64,000 nt of DNA from Trebouxia sp. TZW2008 (lineage: Eukaryota > Chlorophyta > Trebouxiophyceae > Trebouxiales > Trebouxiaceae), in NCBI GenBank assembly GCA_002118135.1, contig BDIU01000404.1, forward strand, positions 62,001-126,000, given 5' to 3'. Positions within the stretch are counted from its first letter, which is position 1, and each line of letters starts with the position of its first letter. The translations under genes and the position numbers were made by a program. Below the pieces are notes generated by a model that had not been told where the DNA came from, searched no databases, and worked only from the letters and a program-made list of their open reading frames with translations. Of the stretch, positions 11,101-22,966 are shown in pieces.

Positions 11101-12508
11101 AGCTCTGAAGCATGTACAGCTCTCTCTTGTCAGTCTACCAGAACAATGCGCTTCAAAATGCATGCGCTTGACAGACACCCAAGGCATGCATCACAGCCCT
11201 TGTGCAAAGGGCAGTAGTCACCTGACTCAGGGGTTTGTGCGCCTAGAAGGACATCGACTACTGCATGGAAGCCTCTTGCCGCAGCAATATGCAGAGCAGT
11301 TGAACCACGTGACAGCCAAGGCGTGAGATTGCTGCCAGTGATCTGGGCATCCACTGATGCGCCATTTGCCACCAGCGCTTGCACAGTGGCTGCACTCCCA
11401 GCTAGAGCAGCAGCATGTAGCGCAGTCATGCCAGCTGAGTTGTGCAGGTCCACGTATTTGACCTCCTCTAGACCTTCTGTGAATACAAGGTCTGCTAGTC
11501 TGGTTGCAGCACCAGGCCTATTGATCCTGCTGTTGAGCAAGCGGACTGCACAGCTGCTGTGGCTGTTTTTGGCTGCTATGTGAAGGCAAGTCTCGCCTTT
11601 TGGGTTTGTGGCCATGACGTCAGCTCCTTTGCTCAGGAGATACGTCACACACTCCAAATGCCTGCAACATGTGCAGCAGGGACTGAAACATGTACATAGG
11701 AGGTGACATGCATGACATTGCCAGCATACAAAATGGGACAGTGGTCAATCTGCCTTGTAACAAGGGACACTGCAGGCTGTAATGGGTTCACCTCCAGATC
11801 GTGTATGCAAGGCCAGACAATACCTTATGTCCCCTTTCATGTTCCTTTGGAGGCAACTAGCAGTTGGGTCTGCAGTGATCTGATTTGCAATGCAAGGTGC
11901 TGATGCAGGCAGCATTGAGATGCCAATTGCTTACCCTTTGAAGCATGAGGTCATCAGCAGGGTCTGACCCTTGCTGCCAGGTGCGTTGAGCAGATCTTGG
12001 CGTGTTTGCCAACTTCCTTTTGCCTGTTCTGCTGACTCATATACGGATGCTAGCAGTTGACAATTGCCCCTCTCTGCGAAACAGCTCAGAAAGTTGTGCA
12101 AGCTGCTAGGCCTATATGCAAGGGGGGGAAGACAAAGCAGTGGATCACTTAGGCTTGCAGAGGAGCTGTGTGTGGATAACAGACCTGCAGCCACAGCTAA
12201 CGCGGCTCTGCGACCCTTGCTGGTGTGAAAATAGCCGGCTCTGGCCTCTTCGACCTGCTCGCGAAACATAAGCAGAGGTCAGACAAGCAGGTTGGCGTGT
12301 GCTTGCACACGTTGGTTCGCGAGCCTGTCCTCATCATGCGTGCACCTTCGATGCGGTTGCACAGGCATAGCAAGCATTCGTGACGGTGCAGCAAAAGCGA
12401 CAGGCCTGTTCCAGCTCCGAGACCGACCTGCTGTGCTGCACGTGCATCTCCTCTGGCAACTTTGGCGAGAACTTTGGTTCCGGACGAAGTGGATTGGCCG
12501 TTACCCAT
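4799..12508 (-). CDS. Ankyrin-repeat RING E3 ubiquitin ligase, XB3/XBAT31-like
   Basis: Twelve exons close in phase to 1051 residues: 12428-12508, 11935-12254, 11222-11661, 10590-10798, 9854-9967, 9368-9572, 8411-8562, 7976-8121, 7189-7321, 5569-6714, 5160-5264, 4799-4903. The start MGNGQS fits an N-myristoylation signal, as in the plant XB3 family, so membrane attachment is likely. Ankyrin repeats fill about residues 115-345 (GETCLHIAAKNSH, GMTALHAAALAG, GSTALHIAAARG, GLKPFQLARANGH). About 600 residues of Ser/Pro/Ala-rich, probably disordered sequence follow, ending in an acidic tract just before the RING. The RING, split over the last two exons, has the C3HC4 pattern (CSIC, GCDH, CLQC, CPFC). 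It should ubiquitinate targets bound by the ankyrin repeats. The disordered insert is much longer than in land-plant XB3. The target is unknown. An upstream ATG at 12514 is less likely, since it would bury the MG start. Confidence 0.88.
5124..5152. repeat. CAG/CTG trinucleotide repeat next to a 5' splice site
   Basis: An uninterrupted run of about nine CAG triplets (CTG on the coding strand) starts a few bases inside the intron after the first RING exon, whose donor lies at 5159. Its length is probably variable and may affect splicing of the RING exon. Confidence 0.9.
6793..6961. mobile_element. pogo-like MITE, copy 4 (ankyrin-RING intron)
   Basis: 169 bases flanked by TA (6791-6792, 6962-6963). 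It contains several gtaaggac blocks and ends in ttactg, the inverted form of the family terminus. The left terminus has diverged (CAGGAATGTCTCG). Confidence 0.75.
7796..7972. mobile_element. pogo-like MITE, copy 3 (abuts an exon)
   Basis: 177 bases flanked by TA (7794-7795, 7973-7974). The ends are CAGTAACTTCTC and gagagattactg. Its right edge lies four bases from the 3' end of a minus-strand exon of the ankyrin-RING gene (7976-8121), so its TA and CAG form positions +2 to +6 of that donor (GTACAG). Confidence 0.85.
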
Positions 12509-14290
12509 AAGCACACACCCGCTGCTCGCTTAATCAGCAAATACTCGCGAATGCCAAGCTCCGCGACAGAGCGAGTAAGAAGCTCGCTCAGTCTCAAGCC
12601 AGCAGCCAGTGCGCTTTGTGACTGCTGGCTCACAACAGGCCTTTTTCGGCCTAGCAGGCTTTTGCACGAGCTTGCTCGAGCGCAGTACTGATGAATTGGA
12701 CCCTCAAGGGACTCTCCAGCGCTTCCGCCTTACGCAGTGTCGTCAGTCTGTCTCAGAACCTGCCTCGCTGAGGAATTACCGCGAGGTCGACTCAGGAAGC
12801 GCGATCATCCTTAACCAGTTTCACGTGGGGCTCTTTTACTAAGGCTCTGCAGCTGTGCATTTTGCTGAGTGATAGCTGCTGTGTGATCCTGGAATTTTGG
12901 CTTGTGCTTGCAGCTGGCAAGGGATGCCTGACCTTGCAAAGTTTCCGGCAAGTGCCGACGCCCCCATTGCACCAACCCACTGCTGGCTGCAGTGGATACC
13001 AGGAGCCTATCCCAGTGCTGCAGCCATAATGTAATTCATAGCAATCACCTTGGGCTGAAGCAGGTACAGGCTATAGCTATGCAGCTACAAAGTATCAAGC
13101 AATGTGCTGTTTCATAAGCAATAACATCTAAATTTGCACTGGGTGCTTTTGACTGTCGCCTTTCAGCAGGCAGAATGCAACGCATACAGTGAATCAAGCG
13201 TTCACTGAAGCTGTTAGAGCTTCACTAATGCCAAAACCAGCTGACGGTCAGCAGCATGCTGTGCAAAAGCATGATCGTCAGCTTGAATGCAGCTAGCGAG
13301 TTTGGTGAATATGTTGCATTTTGCAGCAAGTGCAAGGACCCCAAGCGACAGTGTTGAAATTGACCCTTTAGTGAGGGTTCAAACAAAGCAATTCAGTCTG
13401 TTGTGAGCGCATACCACAGTGGTGACCACAAAAGCGCTGCATGTTCACATTTCATGATATTTGCTCTGGTTGAGCCTGCAGGCTCCCATTGTATGCGATG
13501 AATTACGCTGTTGTGTACTTAAAGTATGTTGTTTGCTGACTCATTTTGTTACGCCGCCCAACTCTCTTGAACCCCAATGCAGACAAAGCTGCTGCATAAC
13601 AGTACAGATGCAGGATGGTGTGACGCAATCACCAAGTTCTGTCTTTTGGGCAGATTTTCCCGCTGCATTCTTTGTAGTGAGGGGTCTGCCTCAGAAAGCT
13701 GCTGTTGTTTTTTCAGATAAGCAGCTTGGGCTGCCTGTGCTCTTTTGTGGGCTGCTGCCTGTGCTGTTTTGTAGGCTTGATTTCAGGCTGCCACAGATGG
13801 CAGGTCTTGATGCGGCTTTGCTGTCTGTTGCAGGCACAGGAAAAGACTTAGCTCTAGGGCTGTGCCTTCTAGCAGAGCCCAGAGCAGGTCTGTGGGCAGG
13901 GATCCCAACTTCCTTGGGGTCACGCAGGGGCAGCACTGCTGGCAGTCTGCATGGGGTGAGGCTCAGCTGTTTTTATAGAGCTTGCCATGTGAGTCTGCTT
14001 TGTCCGGGCATGAGCAGTGTTGGCAAGGACATCAGGTGAAGGTGCTGCTGTGGCTGTGTCTGATGCAGTTGGTGCAGACACTGTCTGATCATGTTCTCTG
14101 CAGCATGAGCAGTGTCAAATGTGAGTGCAGTGACAAGCAGCTCATTGCCTGCTTTCATGAAGCTTTTGCACTCTGCACAGCTGCATGCACAGGCACTGAT
14201 GGCATGCATTGATGCCCCAGCAGCAACAATATGCTCATTGCCTTTCTCTGAGAAGCCCAGGAGTGCTGTCAGCCACAACATTGCTTGAAT
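12509..14290. other. Intergenic region with Ala/Ser/Pro-rich minus-strand coding-like stretch
   Basis: It lies upstream of the ankyrin-RING start and downstream of the SET gene stop. From about 13700 to 14130, minus-strand frames give Ala/Ser/Pro/Thr/Lys-rich, disordered-looking peptide (for example SLKSSLQNSTGSSPQKSTG), which could be extra C-terminal exons of the SET gene if a donor near 14296 is used. 12509-13450 shows no recognisable coding segment and should include the ligase promoter. Confidence 0.4.
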
Positions 14291-17200
14291 TTACAGGTGG
14301 CGCTGACCCCAGCAATGCACATGCTGTGCAGATGTTGAGCTCGCAACTATCTTCTCAATGAAGCCCCACCTGCTGTTGTACTCGGCTGTTTTCACATCTT
14401 CTTTGCCACCTAGGAACCCCCGACACTTGGCCGCCCTGCACAGGCATGGCAGTGGCTGCAGACACAGGAATCAAAGTTGACCTGTAACTATTGCAACAAT
14501 GTTGGTCAGCCTCATGCACTGCAGTGTTTGCCAGTATGCCATACATATGACATATGCATTTGCTTCTGCATTTCTGGTCTGATGAAGTGAGGCCATCTCA
14601 TGCTGCAAACATTCCGCAGTATGTTGCATGATGTCCATCAGCTACACTGTTCTCTGCTGTTCAAGGTAAACATCATGGTCACTGTGGCCTGCAGTATGAC
14701 AAGCTGTGAGCTTACCTCATTCTCCTCTGAAGTTGTCAAGCAGTAGTCGATTGTGAGCTCTTGGCCTGCTGTGATGTCCTCACACGCAAACAGACCTATG
14801 GCCACCTCATCATGCACTGTCCACTTCTGCGTCTCGCAATTGGGCTCACATGAGTGGTTGATATACCTGCTCAAATTCCCCTGCAGCAGTACAGAGCAGC
14901 TGATGCCAGCAAGCTGCAAAGGCGTGGGAATGCGCTGGTTAGACAAATGCATGCATCGCACCATTGCTGTGTGTGCATTTGTTGTGCAAGAGAAAATAGG
15001 GCAATGTAGACACCTGCGGTTGCCCGTCAAATATGTATATGCAATTAAAGCAGCAAGACATCTAGTGCATGCTCAAGCATCTGTCGGACCTTGTTGGTGG
15101 CATCTATGACCTCTCCGTTCCCAGCTCCCATGAAGTAGAAATACGGCTGACCAGAACTTTGGAAGGCAGTCTGGCGCCGCTGGAACTCACTTTCATTGAC
15201 GACCTGAGCATTAATGTTCAGTACGCTCGTCAAGAGATTGGTGCAAACCGTGGCAACAACCACTTTCTGGTTGCATAGAGCTGTGTGGGGAAGTCTGCTG
15301 ACGCAGCACAAACACAAGGATGCAGGACTGCATTGCAAATGTTGCAGCTGATCTGCATCAGTACTGCATAACGCTGAACAGCTAACTGCTGCAATCAGGG
15401 ATGCTGCGAGCAAATGACCGCTTGCTGCGCAGCACTGGTGCGTGCAGAAGCTGTCATACAATCTGCTGGGTCAAGGCCCATTTCTGGTGTTACAAGCTTC
15501 TGCAACATGGTTGGCATGATGGCATCATTGCAACTGCATCAGATGGTGTGAGGTAAGGCAGTGAAGCAAGCGCCATAGAGAGTAACATGTTGTAGACTTG
15601 GCAAGTTGGCCGTACCTCTCCTACGTATTCAATGATGAAATCGCTGGCCTTCAAATCCTGACGTGTGAACAACCCTGAGCCCTTTGCGCCAGCGTCTCTC
15701 TGTGCATTGCAGCAAACTAATTGCTTGTCAGCTGACTACAATATTTGTATGCAATTCTTTATGTGATGGTCAGCTTGGTGCTACACGGAGGTGCGCAGTC
15801 AATCTCAACACGGCTTGCTTGAGCAGGGTCATGACACACATGAGACATAGTGCAGGCCATGATGAAGTTGTGCAGGACTGTATGATTAGTGCCAACGTAT
15901 GCAAATCCTAAACAAGGGTCAATAAGACACTGACCTGCTCAACATTTGAGTACTACTTTGTTGAAAACATCATGTTGCTGCACTGCTGGCCGCAACGACA
16001 CCACCTCTGCACAAACAGCATGTCAGTTGTCATGTCAGAGAGCCTTGCAATAGGTATATTGGCTGCATCAACAGATTATCTTGACCAGGTGGCCATTTTG
16101 CATGGATATAGCAGCTGCACTCAGTGCTAGCGGCAGCCAAAGGTGCCCATGCTGATAAATATAAGGCATGCAATGTCAACAAGGGGAGCACAGATGCAAA
16201 GGACATACAGTAGTATTGAGACTGTGAGGACATCTGTATGTGTCGTACTTACAGGATGGCATTCTTCATTGAGCATCCTGTTGAGACAATCTTTGCCACA
16301 GCCAGGGAGGCATCTCCTGGCTTGACGCAATTGCAGGCTGAAATGTGCCCCTTCTTCTCTGCTCTTCTTTTGCGATGCAAGTAAACATTCTCAGATATTG
16401 CTTGCCAGGCAGCAGTCTGCTGCTGAGTGGCTGATTGGCGCCTTTTTGCTGCATCCTGCATGAAAACAGCAGCCTTGTGCAAGCACTGCTCAGCAACTTG
16501 GGATGTGGACAAAAATTTCGACCGCGTACCTCCATGAGTTCAATTCTCTGCAAGTTTTGCTTGCAATATCTGTACCATAACTTGCCCACTGCAAATGACT
16601 GCAAACACCTCAAGGCTTGCTTGTCTATGCCGCAAGAATGGACTTAGACTAGACTATTGCACCTGGCTTTGATTGCGTGTTCATGCCCGTCAAATCAGAT
16701 GGTGCGCTGGCGGACTCAAGACTGCACACCTGTTTAGGCGCAGCAGAGTCTGTCTTTGTGTTGCTGTCAATAGGGCTCATTGGGCTGGCTGCAAGTCTGC
16801 GGCCAGTTGCGGCCAGTCTTGAGCTTTGTGCTTGTTCTTGGTGGCTTTGAAAACTATGCTGTGTTGCACGGTGTATACTGGTCTTGATTTGCCATTGAAT
16901 AGGCCCTCTCTGTGCAGTCCTCTGCACCAGCAAAACATCTGTCAAGACAGACATCGGCTCACATATCTCAGCATGCGTGTTCATTGCTGGTACAATGGCA
17001 TCTACAGGCACACAAGTTGACTGCAGTGTTACGATCAACTTGTGCTGAATGCAGCACGTGCACCAGCAGCACAGGTAGGCTCTGCCACTTGTTGCTGCTG
17101 AGCGACTAAAACACACACGTAAGCTTCAGTGAGCTACAAGCCATGCTTGAGACCGTATAATTTAGCTTGAGACCGTACAGTTTAGCTTGCTGACCTGCCC

Positions 17201-17806
17201 ATGAGGACCATGTACAGTGGCTGGGCGGACTCCCACAAAGGAGCTGTGTGGATGCAGCCCAATTTCTGCATCTACCATCTCCTGCAAGTCCAGTTCCTCC
17301 ACATCTCCTGTGTCAGGATACCACAGCCTGCAGACGACGTCATTTGAGTGTGCCATTTGGTTGCAATGATGTAGCCTATTGATGTCAAGCCTGACCAAAA
17401 GGCTTGAAGACTGTCAAGCGTAACAGATGTCAAGAATCGCCATGTACATCAGACTTACAAGTGCAACATACATCTTCAAAGCTTGTCAAACTGCTGCAGA
17501 GCAATTTCAAGACATTACAGCTGCCAGATCTGATTGAACGCATCAGCAATATGAAAAATTGCTGTTGACCTCAGATGTGCTTTATGTGCGCTCTGTGCAG
17601 ACTTTGACCACAAATTGCTGCATGTTTGTGTCCCTAAGCCTGCACGCAGCATATTGGACAATCAAGGCGTGGAGACGACAATGGACTGGCATATGCAGCA
17701 GGCACATGTGGCTGACCTGTGTTTATGACTGTTGGCTTCATAGGATAGGACATGGACCTCCCACCAAGCCTCATCCTCAGGCCAGAACACCAACAACTTC
17801 TCTCCA
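14291..17806 (-). CDS. Tudor-like / AWS / SET / post-SET histone lysine methyltransferase, apparently disrupted
   Basis: Minus-strand exons in order: 17717-17806 and 17195-17327 (Tudor-like module: [20 protein letters not shown], then [14 protein letters not shown]); about 16663-17033 (Ser/Gln-rich linker); 16530-16598; 16253-16455 and 15935-16006 ([16 protein letters not shown], then [10 protein letters not shown]); 15616-15699, 15090-15203 and 14716-14880 ([32 protein letters not shown]); 14291-14455 (post-[17 protein letters not shown]). The combination matches the ASH1/SETD2/NSD class, which usually modifies H3K36 in transcribed chromatin. Two lesions sit in the AWS domain: exon 16253-16455 is 203 bases, one short of a phase-0 exon, and changes frame inside the motif; exon 15935-16006 has an in-frame TAG at 15953-15955. 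More 5' exons may exist up to about 18380. Domain identity is firm; whether the gene is functional is not. Confidence 0.75.
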
Positions 17807-18597
17807 CTAAGCTTCTCACCACGACTGTGGAGCATCTGACCCAGAGAAATCTCAGCCTCTGGGGTCTACAATCAGCACAAAACTCTGCTTATCAAAGCAG
17901 CATTGGCATAGGCTTCTATCAAAGCATAAGAGTCACATAGCCTTGCATGCAGGCAAGCTTATTGCAAGCTTGTCACCATTTCATGGCGTTTATAGGGTTC
18001 CAGGAGATTTGCCAGCCAAACATCAGAACGTCAATGCCATGAACAGCATGCATGGACAGGCTTCATGGATGATGCTGAGGTGGAAGGAGATAGGTGATGG
18101 TGGCTGGGATGTAGGCGACACAATTTGGAGACATTCCAGCTTTATTGCTTGTCATGGCTGCAAACAAGCAGCAGATGTGATCTGCATTATCAACATAGAC
18201 GTTTTTGCAGTCAAGAAGTACCTTGCTCTTCTTGCCTTCGCCTTGCACTATCATAGATGCTGCGCCTGCGCTCAAAGGTCGCTTCTCGAACGGGCCTTGA
18301 CATCCCTGGCATGCCAAGAACCAGTCATACAAGTGTTGAAAGAGTTTGCAACATGCCTGGTCAGATGCTTGGGCCACTGGCTATGCCAGGGAAGGCGCCC
18401 ATCAAAACAATCAGAAACTTCAAAAGCTAGCCAAGTTGTCTAGCCAACTGATCTGACCGTCAAAGGCTATACAAACTGACAAAAGATGCATGTCACCAGC
18501 TTATTGGCTATTGTGCCATGCGTCTTGTGGGGACTGGTTGCTGCAGAGCAAAAGATGAAGGTGCAGAAGGGCCTTGCCTGGTGCAACTGCTGCAAGA
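17807..18597. other. Possible 5' exon(s) of the SET gene
   Basis: A minus-strand stretch at about 18220-18345 reads LFQHLYDWFLACQGCQGPF followed by a short Lys/Gly-rich end and a GTACTT donor. It looks coding and may belong to the 5' end of the SET-domain gene. I could not connect it by phase, so it is noted but not joined. Confidence 0.3.
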
Positions 18598-19084
18598 TCA
18601 AATATCTGGCATCATCAGCATCCACAGTGGCAGCATCCCTGAAACCAGGTCAGTGTAGGTGCCTTGCACGTCGGCAGGACTCAGCTCCATCACGAAGATG
18701 AACAGGTGACTAGGGCTATTCCTTGCAGTAGCTGAAGAGGCTTTGTGCGGCTTGAAGGTGTTGATGAGGTTTCCAACAAGTGCGTCTAACTCTTTGATGA
18801 CACTATAGTGCTCTTGGATTTGTCTAGCTGGAGGCTGAAGCCTGCTCAAGCCTAGTCTTCTCAGGCTCCTTGCTAGGTCAGCTTCTGCAGCATCTTGCAA
18901 GCATGCTTGCTCCTGCAGTAGCGCTTGACAAGGTGAGGCGACTTTGATACAGCATGCAGGCTGATGCTTCGGCAAGTCTGACTCTTGCTGTGATGAACCT
19001 GCATGACTTGCTTTGCTGTTTCAATGTACAAGCAACACTTACCAGTGACCTTTTGCATTCAGCGGTCAGTTGCTTTGCAAGCAT
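18598..19084 (-). CDS. Small two-exon protein of unknown function
   Basis: Exon 19043-19084 (MLAKQLTAECKRSL) ends at a GTAAGT donor and joins in phase 0 to 18598-18912, giving 118 residues that end in TGA. The second exon is helical and charged near its start (DAAEADLARSLRRLGLSRL) and hydrophobic near its end (HLFIFVMELSPADVQG, SGMLPLWMLMMPDI). I do not recognise the family. It could also be the 5' end of the SET gene, since the strands agree and the gap is small, but an in-frame stop follows. Confidence 0.4.
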
Positions 19085-21451
19085 TGTGCATAAACTTTGT
19101 ATCGGGTTCAAGGACTGCCGCTGTCTTTTACTGACTGCTGTCGTGAAGCGACTAGAAACGTTGACATGATCGGCTCGGTCTCGATCTTTGCCAAATAAAA
19201 AGATCACATGAGCAGCGAGCGTGAAATTGCAGGGCGCCGACAGACCACGACGAGCCAGACAAGCTGTCCCATGCACGAGCGTACGGGAAGGGAGGGCGAC
19301 AACTTAAAGTTGCGAAAGCCACATGCTTTTTTCAGCTCAGCGCTATCACATGTATTGACGATCCGAAAGAGTTGCAGAGTGCACTTGCGGAACGCACTCC
19401 TTTCTCAATAAACTCATGGCACATTTGAATATACAAGATTTCAAACCCTACTTAGGGCACAGCTTCTTACGCTGACCCGTAGTCGCGAGAAATTTGGCTG
19501 CTTATTTGGCCCTGCTGAGCATCAAGGTCATCAATTTCGGCGACTGACAGCTATATAGACACTATACAGTGTAGACCAAGGCCAGTCTACCGAACCCTCT
19601 CGGTTTGGTGGATTCGTCTACTCAACCAGAAGCTCCGATGGTCTCCGACAGAGTCATGCAGTGTGCGGGTTGCGACCTGCGTTGGGTGACAACATGATCG
19701 GTGTCCGCACGCTGCATGCAAGCCTCAAGAAGAATGCAAGACAAAGGTAGGGCCAAGGTATGTTTCCGTGCACGTTCTCCGTTAGACCTTCTTGTGTTGT
19801 GTTGAGTATCAACAAATCAAACCCCTTGTGCAATCGCAATCTTCTGCATGGCTCTACAATGCATTGAACATGCATTTTTCTGCTTGCAAACTTTCTTTTG
19901 CGTACAGTAATTCCAACTCATCACACTGAAAACAGTAAGTGAGCTACTGGGAATCTCACACATAGCATGCCAGGGATCCAACCTGGAATGCTGAATGCCA
20001 ACGCTGTGGCAGTAGCTTGTGATGCCACTCAACCCAGATTAGGGTTTTTACCACGTAATGCTGAGTGTGACATGTCGACATTGCTGTTGTTGCAACAAAT
20101 TGCAAACTCTGTTCGCAATTGTGACTTGATGGCGTCTTGACATGGATGCGCGCTCAGCTGGTAGTGGAAATTTAAAACTGCATGGCGGCCATGCTCTTGG
20201 ATTCAATGATCTTCTCTAAGGCACTGCCTTCGCATTTGTAGTCTAGAGCTGTAGCACATTTTTTGCTTGATCATGTCTCATACATGGGTCAAGATGCGCA
20301 GGGTAAGAGCAGACAAGCCATGGACAAAGTCCGTCCTTCTTGTCAACATGAAAACGCCATGGGTCACATGACATGCATACATCAAGCTAGGGCGTATCAT
20401 TTACACATTTACAGAACTGTCCACACATGCATGGCCTAACAAACTTTAGATCACCATCGATATGACACCTTAGTCACTAAGGCTTAGCCACAGTATCACG
20501 CCCCAGGTCAGTTGCACATTCCTGGAAGGTCCAAGGCCTCTGAGGTCGCCAATGCAATGCAAACAGACAAATACATTATGGTCATCAGAACTCTAAGGAC
20601 ATTTGATGAAGCAGAATTGTCAAGTTACTGAACACATTCTCACACGGCAAACACAAAGTTCATGCATTCCAAGTTTAGCTTTGGTTGGATTTGCTTGCAG
20701 TGCAGGCAGTCCAAGCCTCCACTATATGATGCAATTTTGGTCTTTTACGGCTTTGTAGTACTTGCAAGTGGCAAGTAACAGCTCACACGCATGTCAAAGC
20801 AGGCGGGGGGTGTCTCAAATTGCACATGAAATGGGAGCAGTCTTGCCTTTGACTTGGTCTAGGTCATCAATCCTAAGTGCAATTAGCCCAGATCATTCTG
20901 CCTTGGCACCTGATTTGGCTACATGAGCTGTATAGAACACACGTGACACCTTGGTGGTCCAAATTAGATGTAGTTTGGACGCTGCAACTTTGATATAGAC
21001 ACCTGAGCTCATGCCTCCTATTTGCATGGTAGAGCCTAGAACTAAGGCTCTAGCTTCAGAAGCAGAAAGACAACCTTTTGACCCAGCGTAGAGGCTTTAA
21101 ACAGAGCAGCAGCAGCAACAGTCAAGCCATTGCATTGGTGATCTTCAACTCTAACATCAACCCTCTGGTCCTGCTGCCCAATGATAGGGATTTACAAGGC
21201 AAAGAGCAGATTGCTCAAAGATTGCACTTAGCTGCTTCTTCTTGCAACTAATTGGACGAGCAATTGAGAGCAATCTTGAAGTCTCCCGTGCTTTGTCTTG
21301 CAGCATCTCTGCTTGTGACAAAAATGTTTAGTACAATGCATGTACTGTCGCATGATACTGCGCTTGAATCACATGCAAATCTGTTTGGTGAATGCTGCGA
21401 GCAGTCATAAGGTGCTTCAGCCTTGCTGGTAATACAAAATTTGGTGCAAGT
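19085..21451. other. Long stretch without a recognised gene
   Basis: About 2.4 kb with no convincing exon chain. One weak candidate is a plus-strand first exon at 19694-19747 starting MIGVRTLHASLKKNARQR and followed by a GTAGGG donor. It has the basic, Ser-rich look of an organelle-targeting start, but no downstream exon could be joined to it. The rest reads as non-coding. Confidence 0.4.
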
Positions 21452-22966
21452 TCAATGCACGCTGATCTGAAGAGCTCGAAGCCAGTTTGGAGGTGACGGT
21501 AAGGCATCTGTTGAAACAATTTCACTCAATGTTAGCACTCTGAACAGCAACTCTCACGAGCCTTGTCAAGCGTGAGCAGAAGTCTGGGAGACTCTTCAGA
21601 AGCAGCCGGCGACTTGTGCACAGCGCCTGCGCCTGCAACAGTAAATTATCAATGAAACTCCGTGCTGACAGACATGACAGCACTACAGCTGGAATCTGTT
21701 AATGATGTCGCTGTATTGGCAAGACTTTGACACATGTTTGCACTCCTCGCTCAAGCAACAGCACAGCAGCAGCTGCATTCTATACTCAAGCAACAACACA
21801 ACAGCAGCAACAGAAACACTGCACATGTAGAATTCAAGAAAGGATGCAGCTGCCAAATCTCAAGGACAATGGCAGAAAAGCTGATGTTGTAAGTCAAGCT
21901 GCACAAATTACCCAAACTGCATGGTTTGCGTGAATCATGACAGGTATGCTGTACCTTGGTTGCCAGGGAAAGCATTGCCTTTGAGTACAAGAAGGTCCCA
22001 CTCAGAGGCTTGCTGAACATCTCGTCGTGACTTGATGCCAAAGCCCTTTGTGTCCTGAATGCCCAGTGCGCGCATCCACATGCGTCGGTCAACTGCCTGG
22101 TTTGGTACAAAGAAGGTCCCCTCACCAGCATATGTGCACAAGCATCGCAGCTCAACATGGTCTGCGTGAAATCTTGGACAGGATGTCTCAGTGATGATGG
22201 ACAGAGCAGCATCAACAGCTTCAAACCCTGCAAATCAGACAGCACCATGTGCCAGCATTGAGCCCATTAACCATTGCTGTGATAGCAGCAATCGCAAACT
22301 GCCTCTACACACAAAGGCTTCTGTCGAAACGCCTCATGGCACAAACTTTCCTTGTTGCTTGAGCCCTTGATTGCAGCTACCATGTAATGCTGAGCACTGC
22401 ATATTTGCCTACCTGATGCATTGAAAAAATCTAAGATGACTTGCTGCATATCTGAGGATAGCAACTCTGTTGGTAGACCTTGCGGGCAATGACTCAGCAA
22501 GTCGCAAACGGTTGCACTGACAGAAGCAGCATCATTCTTGCATCTGGCCTGCGCATTGAACATGAAGGTCATGCACAACCATACAGTTTGCAGTGCCTGG
22601 AAGGCAAGTGACAGCATGTCATGACGCTCAGACAAGCTTCATTTGGCTTACTGTTACTTTGAAGTTGGGCTGGCCTTGAAGGGCTCGTAGGAGGTCAATG
22701 TCAGCAGGAGCATGTCGTCTGATATGTACTATGTTGAAGTTTGGCTGTGAAATGTCTTGAAGGGTGTCGGTGATCCCTTGTTTATTTGGCGATATGACAC
22801 AGCGCTGGTCGGCAATGTACGCCTCGATGAGTTGCGCACGCCTTGACGAATGGGTCCCTCGGCCACGCAATGGCTGACTACGTGAAAAGTGCGAGTGTCG
22901 ACGGGCAACTGACGAGATCGACAAAGAGCGGGTGCCGCAAGTGCTCAGCGAGACATGCGCATGCAT
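21452..22966 (-). CDS. Unknown 300-residue protein, possibly organelle-targeted
   Basis: Five exons (22652-22966, 22413-22596, 21955-22227, 21558-21632, 21452-21507) close in phase and end in TGA. The first 40 residues are Ser/Arg/His-rich and almost free of acidic residues, like a plastid or mitochondrial transit peptide. The body includes QPNFNIVHIRRHAPADIDLL and a Gly/aromatic segment with GEGTFFVPNQAVDRRMWMRA followed by KGFGIKSRRDVQQASEWDLL. I do not recognise the family and see no catalytic motif. An upstream minus-strand ATG at 23313 could offer an alternative first exon. The gene diverges from the TPR gene with 562 bases between starts. Confidence 0.6.

Noticed and set aside
11700..11770. 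Further degenerate MITE copy (ccttgtaacaagggac)
   Set aside because: Only one short block matches the family. No termini or TA duplication are found.
13364..13379. ccctttagtgagggtt, identical to 16 bases of a phage T3 promoter used in cloning vectors
   Set aside because: Flanking bases do not continue the vector sequence and the surroundings look like ordinary intergenic DNA. The match is probably chance.
13461..14039. 192-codon plus-strand open frame
   Set aside because: Cys/Leu-rich with no motif. The opposite strand reads as Ser/Pro/Lys-rich, disordered-like coding sequence, a more likely real product.
15953..15955. Reassignment of TAG to glutamine across the genome
   Set aside because: Other genes here end naturally at TAG (ABM gene at 3994-3996 and the 617-residue gene at 55631-55633), and no other conserved exon contains TAG or TAA. 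A local lesion or error is simpler.
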